Source: Athripsodes cinereus (Eukaryota > Arthropoda > Insecta > Trichoptera > Leptoceridae). Taken from it: a DNA stretch of 64,000 nucleotides. The position numbers and the translations under genes were made by a program. The notes beneath the pieces are model-generated. The model saw only the letters and a list, made by a program, of their open reading frames with translations, did no database searches and was not told the origin of the DNA. This document shows, in pieces, positions 11,992 to 23,304 of this stretch (position 1 is its first letter; each line of letters opens with the position of its first letter). Where the stretch lies: the NCBI GenBank assembly GCA_947579605.1, contig OX388318.1:7006001-7070000 (forward strand), in the 5' to 3' direction.

Positions 11992-12124
11992 TGTGATATT
12001 TTATTTATTTTCTTTAACACCAACACACAAACACACCCCCCTTAACCTCACAATCCAACTGACACTTCTTTTCCCTCCAACCACCAACCATAGACACCGC
12101 ACCATAAACACACTAACATCACCA
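11992..12124 (-). repeat. 5' LTR of the LTR retrotransposon
   Basis: The partner of the repeat at 8285-8417, also 133 bp. The gag start at 11964 is only about 27 bp from the LTR edge, so there is almost no leader. The bases next to the LTR (AGCTATTTCGACAT on the minus strand) do not begin with the usual TGG of a primer-binding site. Flanks (GGAAAC left, CAGAAA right) do not give an exact target duplication. Confidence 0.85.
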
Positions 12125-12162
12125 CAGAAACAACATGTCACTTTTCTATTTAACGGATGATA

Positions 12163-12270
12163 TGTATGTGTATCATATACAACATACCTACCTAGTTAAT
12201 ACCTATTCAAATAGGCTGACTATCCGTGAGTGTGATTAATTGGGATGATTAATCTAGAGTGATTCAAAAT
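12163..12270 (+). repeat. Half copy of the foldback MITE family
   Basis: It contains GTGTATCATATACAACATAC, TACCTATTCAAATAGG and GATTAATCTAGAGTGATTCA, matching one arm of the foldback element at 57665-57890 and the copy at 59025-59150. The other arm is absent. Confidence 0.7.
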
Positions 12271-12531
12271 ATGATTGATATTATATTATTGTTCCTTTTT
12301 CAATGTAATTGTTTACTCTTACCTAGATATGTTCCATCTCATTGCTATCAAAATAAAAAAAAAAAACAAAAGTTACCATTATCAAGCAAAAAAATTACAC
12401 TGACCGTGGGCCATAAACAAGAAATAAAAATCGAAATATAACTTGTTATTTGGTAGCAGGAAGGTAATAATACACTACGTTATTTCTTTACTCGTAGCAC
12501 AAACTGGAATGAAGATGATTTTCTATTGGCA
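12271..12531. other. Spacer, nothing recognised
   Basis: AT-rich with an A-rich tract near 12354-12367. No gene seen. Confidence 0.4.
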
Positions 12532-12535
12532 TTAA

Positions 12536-13112
12536 CCCATTGACACACAAAGCCGGCGAAACGCCGGTCTGCCTCTACTTAAACATTTTATGCATAAAAA
12601 AAGGAATACAACTTTTTTTGTTTGGCCAACATGGCCTCGTACAATACCTATGCATTACATAAAAATATGTTATATGTGCAATGGCTGGCATATAGCGAAG
12701 ACATATTAGAGAAATTACGCTACCACCATACAAGAGGTGAGGAAGGGCATCTGGAGGAGTACGCCCTTTACGATTACAGGCTATACAATGAGCGCATTTC
12801 TCTAGACAAATTTCTCCAAATCCTGTCAAACAAAACCCATCCAGGTTTTTCTAAAAAGTGTTCATTACTGAAAAAGTAAAGTGAATCACGATGGGAATGT
12901 GAAAAATGCTTGGTGGCTCTCCACATGTCAGAATATTTCAAAAAATACCATACCCTTCCAAAACTTAGTTGCCTGGAGTTGGAGAATAAACAAATATCCA
13001 AATAACAACAAAAAATATAGTTCTATGTTGTACTGTTTTAATTTTATGTGAAGTTTAGTGTTAAGGTTTTTAATTAACAAATTATGTCATATTATAAAAA
13101 TCCCGGAATGGG
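12536..13112 (+). mobile_element. Truncated piggyBac-like element, right copy
   Basis: Bounded by TTAA (12532-12535 and 13113-13116) with CCCATT and AATGGG tips, in the opposite orientation to the copy at 7088-7621. The + strand frame 12622-12879 encodes an 85-residue piece nearly identical to that copy. The sense sequence continues at about 12885-12970 as WECEKCLVALHM and FKKYHTLP. This resembles the C-terminal Cys-rich zinc-binding end of piggyBac transposases. It lacks the catalytic DDD region. Confidence 0.8.
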
Positions 13113-13442
13113 TTAAGTAGAAAAAAAGACTAGGTACAATGTAATATATAGGTTAAATAAATAATAGGTATTTAGAAGTAAAAGTTCACATTACTTAGTT
13201 ACAGTAAGTACATTTTATTTGGTTAATTTGATAATTTGTTAATCGTTAACTCCCAGTTCAGTTAAAATAAAATAAATCAGATATTTTATAATAATGATAA
13301 CTTATCCACAAGTGTAATTTTAAATTTATCTTTCAGTTCACTCTTACACTTTAATTCTATGAGAACATATTAGTTTAGTTTGTATTTTGTGTGACTTGTT
13401 ATGTACAAATATCCATTGTGTTGTGCAAATATTATGTACTCT

Positions 13443-13590
13443 TTCAAGGGGTCCGTGGTTCGATCCCAGGTGCCGGCAAACTTCCCTTTCACGGCACAAG
13501 CTTTTAGCTTAGTGTGAAAGGTGTATAAGGTTGTATTTGAGTTTATAACAAAACCCAGATATATCTTTTTTAAAAAACAAAAAAAAAAAC
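13443..13590 (+). mobile_element. tRNA-derived SINE, 5'-truncated
   Basis: It carries a B-box-like GTGGTTCGATCCCAGGTGCC followed by the shared body CACGGCACAAGCTTTTAGCT and a GGTTGTATTTGRGTTTAT block, ending A-rich. Copies are at 29065-29245 and 59497-59735. Confidence 0.75.
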
Positions 13591-14239
13591 TCTGTCCTCA
13601 TATAACTATGCCAGCTTTAAGGAATATTGGAAGTGATTGCCTTCAGGCAACAACCATTGTGACCGTTTGTATTATATATTACAATAAAGTGTTTTCAAAT
13701 TCAAATATTTTTTATTTAGTTTTTAAAAAACATCAATTAATTTTTTTTTTAAATATTACCAGTGATTTGTTTGCGAAAAGTTATTATTAAAAATGATTTA
13801 TTTTTATTTATTTACTTTTATATGGCAGAGCATTTTACATGTTAAACAAAAAGATAAAAATAACAATTTGACTAAAGAATATATTAAAATACAGTTTGTA
13901 GCTGCAGACACATAAATTGATGAAAAAAAAAAATACTATATCATTATTTTGAATAAAACCTAATATGTACGTACAAAAATAAATAATTTAAATCCAAAAT
14001 TATTATATAAACAAAGAAAAATAATAATAAATGAGTCAGTTGTACCAATGGGTTAGTTGGAAGATTTTGTGCTTCTGCGATAAACTAACTCATTGTACAA
14101 AATTATTTGTACCATATTATGCTGTCGGTTGTGCATATAATATTTTTATTTATCTTGTGCAATATTTTTTTGAAGAACAAACCTCCCACATTTATTTAAT
14201 TATGATATTATAAACGCCGCCGTTATAAATAAATTGTGT
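13591..14239. other. AT-rich spacer with a LINE-tail-like patch
   Basis: Near 13795-13850, TATTTATTTAC plus CAGAGCATTTTACATGT resembles 28395-28455 and could be a reversed LINE 3' tail. Around 14080-14120 a block AAAATTATTTGTACCATATT resembles 3005-3030. No gene. Confidence 0.4.
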
Positions 14240-14435
14240 TTGTAAAGTTAATTTCAAGTGTTCAGTAAAAGGCAGGCGTTTGTAAAGGCATTATTTAACA
14301 TCTTCAATTCAGCGATGAAGTATGCCACCCATCCTGAGTGTCCTCATGAAATTGATTGGCACATAGATGGAAACCTGCATTCTATTTATTACATGTAGTT
14401 AGTCTGCTGGCTACCTCATATCCTCCCTCTTCTGA
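14240..14435 (+). repeat. Dispersed repeat family, copy 2
   Basis: Same block order as 2775-2945 (TGCCACCCATCCTGAGTGTCC, then TAGTCTGCTGGCTACC). Its end (CCCTCTTCTGACTAAC) also matches the complement of part of the 97-bp repeat at 23305-23692. Confidence 0.6.
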
Positions 14436-14617
14436 CTAACGGTCGTATCTGACATTTTTGCGAAATCGAGTTATGATCACCAATGTGTATTTATATGTGC
14501 CCTGCATGTTCTCACTGAAGATCACACCTGTTACTGTTTTTTTTTTTTTTTTTTTCCTCCATCCAAAGACCTTGCCCACCTCGACTTCTAGATGTAGTCC
14601 ATTGTGGGATTTAGTCC

Positions 14618-16290
14618 TTAGATGTCTTCCCACAGACCTAAAACCTGAAAGAAATTCAAAATTTTGTGTGGGTTAGTTCCTTTGATCTGTTCTTGATCAG
14701 GAAAGTGTGAGCCAATTATTTTGGCTCTTGTTTGCATAATAGGTTCACATTCTGTGAGTAGATGCAAAGGAGTTTCATGTTCGTTCATGCAGAATCTGCA
14801 CAGATACATGTCTGTTAGTTTCATTATACATAAGTGTTTATTGAGTCTACAGTGTCCCGTTAGTACTCTGGTGAGAATTCTTAGGTTCTCTTTATTAAGT
14901 TCGAGAAAGTCTCTACTTTTCTTTGATGAGAAACCTTTAATCAGGGTTTTCGCATGTTTCTGTCCTGGTATTGTTAACCAGTTATTAATAGCTTTTTCTT
15001 GCATTCTCCCATAGAGTGCCGTTTTTAAAGTGCTATTTGTAATGGGGCAGTGAGGCTCTGGTCCATAGGTCAGCATGTCAGCCCCCTTGTTGGCCATTTT
15101 ATCCGCCTCTTCATTACCCTCATAGTTAGAGTGTCCTGGCACCCATCTTAGTACAATTTTATTGTTATTTTCTATTGATAATTTGTTCAATGCATTGATA
15201 CAGTTTTGAACTGTAACAGAGTTTACTTTACAGGAGTCTAGTGCTTTAAGTGCAGCTTGACTGTCTGAGTAAATGTATATTTTTTTATTTCTGTATTTCC
15301 TATTTATATTTTCATAGGCGCATATTGTTATCGCAGTTATTTCTGCTTGAAAGATAGTTGCATTTTGGCCCAGGTGTTTGCATATTTTTGCTTTTGGTGA
15401 TATACCATATACACCTGAGCCCGTGCCGTTTATCTTTTTAGATCCATCTGTGTACCAAATCAAGGCACCATTTGGTTCCTGATACCAATTTTCTTTGATA
15501 TCTGATCTGGATTGGATTTCTACTTGGTATGGTTTGGCAAAGTGGTAGATATTTTTCATTTTATCTTTTGGTAAACTAATTATATCATCTTTTTCTATTT
15601 CTATATTTAGTTTTGATTCAGAGAGCATGCTTATTTTATGTGCTTCTCCAATTGTCAATCTTATTATTCCCTCTTTTACTACCTTTTCTAAGTAAAGGTG
15701 TAGCGGCGGTAGATTGAGCATTGCTTCTAATGAAGCTGTAGGAGTTGTATGTAGTGCTCCTGTTACTAATAAACAGGCTATTCTTTGTAGTCTGTTTAGC
15801 TTTTCAATACATCCCTTTTGTTCTAGTTTGTTATTCCAAACTATTGATGCATATGATACAATTGGTCTTACTACCGCAGTATATAACCAGAGCATTAGTT
15901 TGGGTTTTATTCCCCAATTATTTCCTACCAATCTTCGGCAGGTCCATAAGGCCTTCGTAGCTTTTTGTGTTACTTTATTAACATGTTCAGTCCAAGTGAG
16001 TTTATTATCTAGTGTGATACCTAGATATTTTGTCTCTTTGGAAAAGTTTATAGTATTTCCAAAAAAGATTGGTTTGGTAAGCTTTTCTAGCTTTTTTTTC
16101 CTTGTAAATGGGATTAGAGTTGTTTTACTAGTATTAACTGTTAACCCATTCGTAATGCACCAGTGTTCTACCATCTTTAGCGCATTCTGCATTAATTCAG
16201 AGATAATGTCATATTCTTTACCTCTGATTATTATAACTATGTCATCAGCATAGCTTTGTGCATTATAACCATTGTCATTGAGCTTGCATA
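14618..16290 (-). pseudogene. LINE ORF, C-terminal part: RT active site, RNase H, Cys/His tail
   Basis: The sense strand opens with ICKLNDNG and the RT box SYADDIVII (about 16232-16260). It continues through the RT thumb to an RNase H domain: WYTDGSKKING (first Asp), FQAEITAI (Glu), YSDSQAALKAL (Asp), and WVPGHSNYEGNEEAD (His and last Asp). A C-terminal CRFCMNEHETPLHLLTEC is a Cys/His motif typical of these elements. This 550-residue stretch is uninterrupted, so the element is relatively young. Confidence 0.88.
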
Positions 16291-16957
16291 TTAACCACGA
16301 GAGCTCCAAGCAATATCATAAGAGTAGCCCTCTCGGTACCAAGGTATTTTTTTCGCAAAAGGTTGTGTCGATTTTTAATTATTTTTCCGACAAACTGAAG
16401 TCGACTGCGATATTTTTTATACAGGATCTTCTAGACTAACTATAATTTTATGATAATCAATAATTTAAAAAATAAATTTCAGACATTTTAATACAAAAAT
16501 TGAAGATAAATCAAATAAAAATGTTAAAAAATTACCAAAGTTCCACAAAAATCTCTTCCTATAGCTGTTCACATCATAAATTATGAAAATATCCTTATGG
16601 CTAGTCATGAGACACTTTGTTGACATGAAGATCCAATTAAAAAAAAACTAATCTATTACATGTTTCAATCAATAAATAATAATTATTCAAACACTATTTA
16701 TCTAACACGTTCATAACTCACTAACACATTTACACACTTCATATTAAGATTTAGGGTGACCAAACATTACACACTGAATCAGAAATACAGTAGTGTATGG
16801 TATTCGCGAAAACATTGCATTGGGCATAACGGGATTTCGCAGTCTTTGCACCAATATTTCGTTTGCACGCGTTTTACTGGTCGTTTTACGGTTTTTAGAC
16901 AAACATAACAATTTTTATAAACATGTTTTCGGGTGGATTCACTATATATATAATGAG

Positions 16958-17400
16958 TTACAATCCATTGGATTGGTCTGCAACGAGTTTTGACTTATTT
17001 CTCCACTCCTCCCTATTCTCAGCTAGTCTCTTCAACTCCATATATGAGTCACAGCTCATGTCCCTCTTCAGTTGGTCCATAGGCGTCTCTCGGTCGACCT
17101 CTGCCATTTGTGCCTTCGGTCCTGCCCTCTGCGATTGCGATGAGCAGTCCTGGGTGCCTGATGTTGTGGCCAATCCAATTAGCTCGTTGTTGGCAGATTC
17201 TTTTGAGGAGTTGCCTTTTTTCGCCAACCCTGGTTAACACTTCTTCGTTTTCGACGTGTTCCGACCAATGAATCTTCAGCATGCGTCTATAGCACCACAT
17301 TTCAAATGCCGCTAACCGTCCGCTTTCCCTCTTGCTGATGGTCCACGTCTCGCACCCATATAACAATCGGAAATATCGGAATCTAGGTATATCTAATATG
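16958..17400 (-). mobile_element. LINE C-terminal fragment
   Basis: The minus-strand sense reads YGCETWTISKRESGRLAAFE, then WCYRRMLKIHW, RANWIGHNIRHPG and GRGRPR. After a frame change it continues MELKRLAENREEWRNKSKL and the stop region. This is the familiar C-terminal end of insect endonuclease/reverse-transcriptase LINEs. It differs from the 14.5-23 kb LINE and from the satellite-related family. It lies within the TTAA-targeted element. Confidence 0.8.
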
Positions 17401-17889
17401 TAGGTATTTTTCAATCTCATCAGGATCCATTTTACGGTCGCAAAATATGAACAAATAAAAAAAATAACAGCTCTAAATTTTCTTCTAAAACTCACTTTAA
17501 ACTAATGATAAAATTAAATAATGTGTGGTGACTGGATAAAATGAACGAACATAATCCTTTATAATATCTCTTGGAGTGTCAAGTTTATTTATTACACTCA
17601 GGAATTCACTAATAATGTCACTCATACATAAGACATGTAAACATGTACATAATAAATAGGTATGTACATATGAAATTAAAATAATATAGGCTAATATTGA
17701 AACAAATCAGTAATACACAAGTTCGTTGTTTACATAAACGTGATGCTACCCGAATCGGTTTTCTCACTTCGTATGGTCCGAACGTGTGAGAGTAAGGGAG
17801 AGGAGAATAGCGTAAGACGGCGCACTGATATTTGAAACTGAAACATCCGTCGCGTAACATGCGCTGACTGTGATTGTGTGTGTGTACAA

Positions 17890-20607
17890 TAGGGTGGAAC
17901 ACTTTTGTATGGAAATTTTTTTTTTTTCGAATATCGAATTGGAATACCAGGCAAAAGTTGCCTTATATAATTGTAAATAACACCCATTAATTTGGAATTT
18001 CTAGCTCAACAGTAAGAGGTCCCGCCATAGACTTGAAATTTCAATTTTTAAGTTTTACAGACGCTTTGTTAAGTACACCCTATTTACAAAATATTAACTT
18101 AATATAATATGTTATGCATATAAATGATAAGATAAAAGTACATTTTAGTTAATAGAATCATTTATTTTAAAAATATACACAGTTTCAGAAAGTTGTGTCG
18201 GTATGAATAACGCCATTTTTCATAACAAAAATCCTTTTTCGTCTCAAAATTTGGCATGAGCTTTCGAGACGCTAATTTAGATTTTACCAAACCCTATCTT
18301 CTTGTCTTATCGCATACACGTAGAGCTGCTTCTATCACATCTTTTACTGATCATTCCACAGCCTGGGTGTGGTAAGGCAGTCTCATTAACTCCAAAACCG
18401 AATCTTCTCCATTTTCAATAAGATGTTTTAACTGCTTATCGGAAATATTCATCAGTATTGAGGTTTTGTATTTATTTTGTTGCCTGTTTATCAAGTCTAT
18501 GTAAGAACTTGTATTTAAGTCCACTTTTGGCACCTCAAACATGCGCGAAACAGAATTTTTATTCACTTGACGAGCTTTTAAAATGCGTCTGGCAGCTAGT
18601 TCTCTAATGTGCTTACGCGTATCTGTTATCGTACTCAACAACAAGTTTTCTGGATGAGCAAAGTAACTGTTCCGAAATAAAACAGAGTCCACAATCGCTA
18701 ACAATTCGTTCGACAAATAACTAGTGCTGTTAATGAGCTTCCATAAATGTTTTGAACCATCTTTAATGCTATACCAATTTGACCTGCAAATGATTTAGAT
18801 CCTGCTGTAGGGCTATCCAAATAGGAAAACAAAGCGTCAATAGCAACTCATTGGCGTATAAGAGACAAATTATCCAATGCAATGGTTGAGATAGTCTTTT
18901 TTCCAAAAAACCAATCACGCCTCCCACATTCCCTGTATTTGTGGTTGTTCCATCACATCCAACAGTAATTAAACTCTCTGGTGATATATTTTCAGTCGTC
19001 AAAAAGCCGTGGATAGCTCTTTCAATATTTCTCGCACTGCCCGATGTTGGAAACACATACCCAACATAAACAGAACCTGGTTCTTTAATAATCGAAACAT
19101 GTTCCTCTTGTACAATCACTTTAAATCTCTTCCATCTTTTTAAAACAGTTTTAGCCATCTGGTTTTTCCTTCCATCAAAATATAAGGCAGGAATTTCTGT
19201 TACTCTTTCTTCTGTTAAAATTTGCTCGCAAACTTTCTGTCTTATTCTTCTGAGTTTCATCCTGCCCACGACGTTAGTTGAGTGCGCCTCAGAGTCGGCA
19301 TCAGAAGCAGAATATAGAACATTTATGATACGATAACCGCCGCAGCTCGGTCTGATACTCCGTATCTATCGCATACAATCGTCAAACCATGAAGACTGGC
19401 ATCCGTGAGCTTTATAGGCTTTTGATCCACTTTGTTCGCGGTATCAAGACCATCTGCGGCCGACGAACAAGAAGGAAAGTCAACATTAGAACTAACTTCA
19501 GACCTATTTAGCCTATATAAAGTAACGGAAATTTCTTTAATTCTTGTATTTGAATTATGCCTGATTTCTTGTTTAGGAGCACGTAGTCATATTTCCTGCA
19601 ATTTTTTACTCTAGGTAAGATCCGTTCTTCTTAAAACCATTAGTCTGTTAGTGCGTTGGTCTTCTAAAAATATTTTGTTCCTCTTTTGGCACTTTATTTT
19701 CTCTCAAACAAGTACAGTTTACAAATTCTTTACATTTACATGCAGCTATGTCAAAAAACTTTCCACTTTGTATTCTGAATTCTTTTACTTTTCTTTCCTT
19801 TAGTTTCTTCAAAGACTTTTTCAAATTTCAAACAAAATCAAACAAATCAAATCAAAACATTTTGAGTGATATTTTTTAAGTAACTGTAAAACTCGTTTGT
19901 GTGTAACAATTGAAATAGAAGATTTTATTCATACCTAATTCTTCAATTTTTGTTTCAACTGTTTCGGCACTTTTCCAAAAATGTAGGTTCTTTTGTTGTG
20001 TTGTCCTTTATTTTTAAGTCTTGTCGAACCCATTCAAAGAATTTCATCAAATTCTCATACGTAAGTAGGATATTTTCCTTGAACTCTGCACTTTCACCAA
20101 ATATCGGACATTTTAACTTTTGTCTTGTAGAAGTCATATTTATACACTTAAAAAACGTAGGTACATCAACTAGTAGGTACCTACTGGTGAAAATAATTGA
20201 CGGGCTACCTTCCACCTTGAGACAATATTATCGACACTAGTTGAAACGAAACACTGCAAATTCGTTGATCGAAGCGTGCTGCCCCCGCTTTGTCCCGCAC
20301 TTTGCCCAACTGTCCCAGTACCAAAGTATATTAAAATGATGAAATATTTGATTGCAACTGCTAGTTAACTATATTTGAATATGTTTTTGAATAAAACAAA
20401 CCTATTTTAATAAGTTCTGTATTGTTTTGTAGGCCGCGCAAATAGCCCCTAAATTGTCTTTTTTGAAAATATTCGATGTCTTGTCGGGGGCTCTTACCGT
20501 TGTCTGATAATATTTATATTTTTAATGCAGGCTATTGATGGCAAAAGGCAACTAAATACAACTATTCCAAATCAAAATTTGAGAAAAAAAAAATTCGTTC
20601 CACCCTA
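17890..20607 (-). mobile_element. hAT-like DNA transposon with 8-bp target duplication
   Basis: Inverted tips TAGGGTGGAAC (17890-17900) and GTTCCACCCTA (20597-20607) are flanked by identical 8-bp GTGTACAA (17882-17889 and 20608-20615). The tip fits YARNG and the duplication fits nTnnnnAn, both hAT rules. The tips continue imperfectly through a T-rich tract and GAATTGGAATA. Length is 2.72 kb. It carries a decayed transposase-like gene on the minus strand. Confidence 0.87.
18351..20150 (-). pseudogene. Decayed transposase-like gene of an unusual family
   Basis: In minus-strand order: an N-terminal part (LKCPIFGESAEFKENILLTY, about 20050-20120); a Cys-rich segment (FDIAACKCKEFVNCTC, about 19705-19755); DRYGVSDRAAAVIVS (about 19310-19355); EIPALYFDGRKNQ (about 19155-19195); VGCDGTTTNTGNVGG (about 18920-18965); LHWIICLLYANE (about 18853-18888); and, after a frame break near 18770, an alpha-rich C-terminal part ending at 18351. 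I recall similar proteins in aphid gene sets but cannot name the family. The D...D spacing and the Trp/Cys/His-type helix after the second block are compatible with an RNase H-like hAT transposase. It has frameshifts and possibly one or two introns, and is probably inactive. Confidence 0.6.
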
Positions 20608-20879
20608 GTGTACAAGGATGATCTATCGAAAGGATGGATACATATTTTTATATTTCCAGGCGTGATCCACTTGATCAAAAAGTATGAAAAAAATATATAG
20701 ATGTAGATGAATTGTTCCTCTTCATATTGAACCTTTATACACAATGGTTATGATTTGTCAAATGCTCTTAATTAATTCCCAAAGTCGGTGATTCAGTCTT
20801 TACTGCTACAGCAGTTTCCGGACTATATCGGTGACAATGATTTTACTGCTATAGCAGTTTCCCGATTCCTCGTGGTTAA

Positions 20880-22958
20880 ACTGTCTGCAACTAGTGTCCA
20901 CAGTAGAGGTGAAAGAACACCTCCCTGCGGGCATCCTTTGACAGTTTTAGCCTTTAATGTTTCATTTTGTAGGCTTATTTTAATGTATCTGTTTGACAAC
21001 ATGTCATTGATCCATTTTATTACGGTGGGTTCTACCTGTTTTTGCTTTAGTCCATTTATTAAGACTTCTGTTGGGACCCCATCAAAGGCCCCTTCTATGT
21101 CTAGGAAGGCACATAAAGCAATTTCACCGTTTGATAGTGATTTCTGTATGTTATCCACTATTTCTATGAGGGCAGTCTCTGTTGATTTGCCTTCTTGATA
21201 CGCATGTTGTTTTATGTGTACAGGGTATTTTTGTAGGGTGTTGTCTACAAGATATCTATGGATTACTTTTTCCATTGTTTTAAGCATGAACGAGGATAGA
21301 CTTATTGGTCTGTATGCTTTCGGTGTATCATAACATTCCTTGTTGGATTTTGGAATGTATGTTACTTTGACAGTTTTCCAGCTTTGTGGTATATAACCCC
21401 ATGCTAGGCTTGCTCTGAATATTTTAAGTAGTGTTGGAGTTATTGTTTCAATTCCATACTGCAATAGAGCAGGAAATATTTCATCTTCTCCATTACTTTT
21501 GTAAGGTTCAAATGAGTTGATTGCCCATTTGACTTCGTTGGGTCTGAAGATTTTCGATGCAATTCTCCAATCTTCTATACCCGGTTTACTGATTTCAGAA
21601 TGTTTTTTCAATTTCCTCTACTATCTCGCACCCTGGAAAGTGAGTTTTCGCGAGCAGGATAAGAGTCTCTTTTTCTGTTTCAGTATAACAATCATCTTGA
21701 TTCTTTAAGAACCCTATTTCTGGCTCTTTTTGTTTTGCTAGGATTTTATTGATTCTAGCTGTTTCTGTAGTGGTTTTTATTGTACCACAGAATGTTCTCC
21801 AGGAATTTGTTTTTGCTTTCCTGATTGCCTTATGGTATTCAGTCAGGGACATTCTATATTCATCCCAGGTACCATGTGCTTTAGCTTTATTGAAAAGCTT
21901 TCTAGTTTTAGTCCTTATTGTGGAAAGATGGTTGTTCCACCAAGGGACATCTTTATTCTCTGTTTTGGTTTTAACAGGACAATTTCTTTCAAAAGATTTT
22001 TTTAGTTTCTCTGTGAGAAAATCATTATTAAGATCAATGCTTTTTGGGTCTCTGATTGCTTCGGTTGGGGTTAACTCCTCCCGAAGGTCCTGATTATAGT
22101 TACTCCAATTTGTTGATCTTTTATTCCTGTATTTTACAGTTGTTTTTTCCATATTTTTTATGCAATATGTTATTTGTCTGTGATCGGAGGCTGATTCCTC
22201 CGACAGTACATGCCAATTTGTTATTTCTTTACTGATGTTGTCAGTACATAACGTTAAGTCTAGTACTTCAGATCTAGCTCTGGTAATGAATGTGGGTTTA
22301 TTCCCTTTATTCAATATGTTTAGATTATGTGTTAATATAAAATCTAATAAATTCTCACCTCTTTGGTTACAGTCAGTGCTTCCCCAAATTGTATGGTGAG
22401 CATTTGCATCACAACTTATAATTAGTGGTGCTTTATTCCTTTTTGCAAATCCTATGAGTTCCTCAAGGATTGTAAATGGTAATATCTCATCTCCAGCAAA
22501 GTAAGCTGAGCAAATGATGAGTTTTTTATTATGTATTTCATTATAAATATTATTGCTGCAACAAGATCTCTTGTGCAGAATTCAGGAATATTTGTAAACT
22601 TTATATTCTTATTTATTACAATACAGGCTCTGGGTCTACAGTTGCTATTGCAGGCTATTACGTTTCCTGCATAGCTTAAACCACATATCCTATTGTCGAT
22701 TGTCCAGGGTTCCTGCAACAATAAAGCTATTAAATTTTCATTTAGTAGTTTTTTACCAGCCAGGGCTGAAGCTGCCCTGGCACAATGTAAATTAAGTTGA
22801 AGAAACTTACCCGTGTTCTTCGACCTTACTGGATTATTATCCATTCTCGAGCAGCCTACTGTTTTTTCTGCTCCTTGGTGGTCTTCTTGGCTTTGACCAC
22901 CATCCAGTCTGCAACACTTCTGGGCCTTGTTGCCAAACTTTTGCTTGAAGGAGAGCAC
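20880..22958 (-). pseudogene. LINE ORF, N-terminal part: endonuclease and first half of RT
   Basis: The minus-strand sense starts with an endonuclease (FLQLNLHCARAA, LLLQEPWT near 22700-22810). It continues through SCDANAHHTIWGS (about 22380-22420) and ESASDHRQITY (about 22165-22200), the expected catalytic Asp/His positions of APE-type endonucleases. The RT begins near 21600; a CPQGGVLSPLLW motif lies near 20910-20945. The frame breaks near 22545 and 21600. The reading stops at 20879, where the TTAA-targeted insertion begins, and resumes at 16290 in the companion fragment (joined residues run ADSL then ICKLNDNG). Confidence 0.85.
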
Positions 22959-23304
22959 TCTTGAGACTCACCTCCTTCAGCTGTTGCCATTTGAGTGGCT
23001 CCGCTAGCGAGTTCCACGGCCCCCGCCACAAGCGGTCCACCCTCCCCTGAGACCCCCATCCGTTTAGCACCTGTTACTGTTACCGTTATCCTGGAATAGC
23101 TTTGTGACTTGTTGTCGTATTTACGAATTACTTTAAATAAAATGCGTTGTATCTACTAATTCCTCAAAATTTCATCACATAAATGATTCTGAGATGTATA
23201 AGAATAGGTACAAATAAAATAATGTTATATATTTACACTGTATCATATAACTAGGAGAGACGAAAATATGCACGGCAAAACACTAGAAATGCTCTCCTGA
23301 ACAA

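Larger units (their letters stand above)
16295..20875. mobile_element. TTAA-targeted (piggyBac-like) element inserted in the LINE
   Basis: The LINE is cut at TTAA (16291-16294 and 20876-20879). Inner ends are inverted CCACGAG (16295-16301) and CTCGTGG (20869-20875). Removing the insert restores the LINE reading frame exactly, which proves insertion rather than assembly noise. TTAA targeting suggests the piggyBac superfamily, though the matching tips are only 7 bp and no piggyBac transposase is present. The right end holds two copies of GAAACTGCTNTAGCAGTAAA (complement, near 20800-20820 and 20840-20862), probably subterminal repeats. A hAT-like element occupies 17890-20607. Confidence 0.75.
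14537..23067 (-). mobile_element. Non-LTR retrotransposon (R1/LOA-like, with RNase H), split by nested insertions
   Basis: The element is flanked by a 12-bp direct repeat, CACCTGTTACTG, at 14525-14536 and 23068-23079. It ends, on the minus strand, in a poly-A tract (complement of the T run at 14537-14559). Removing the insertion at 16295-20875 together with one TTAA copy leaves about 3.95 kb. A single coding region runs endonuclease, reverse transcriptase, RNase H, Cys/His tail. I saw no clear gag-like ORF1, so it may be 5'-truncated. The R1/LOA-type placement rests on the RNase H after RT. Confidence 0.88.

Noticed and set aside
8285..12124. Endogenous retrovirus with envelope gene
   Set aside because: After the integrase tail there is only the 3' LTR, with no room for an envelope frame. 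It is a simple LTR retrotransposon.
13443..13475. tRNA gene (B box GGTTCGATCCC; also at 29111 and 59602)
   Set aside because: No cloverleaf can be formed. The box is followed by the same non-tRNA body at three loci, so these are SINE heads.
16793..17237. Forward-strand frames in the 16.8-17.2 kb region
   Set aside because: They are antisense shadows of the LINE fragment at 16958-17400 and AT-rich filler.
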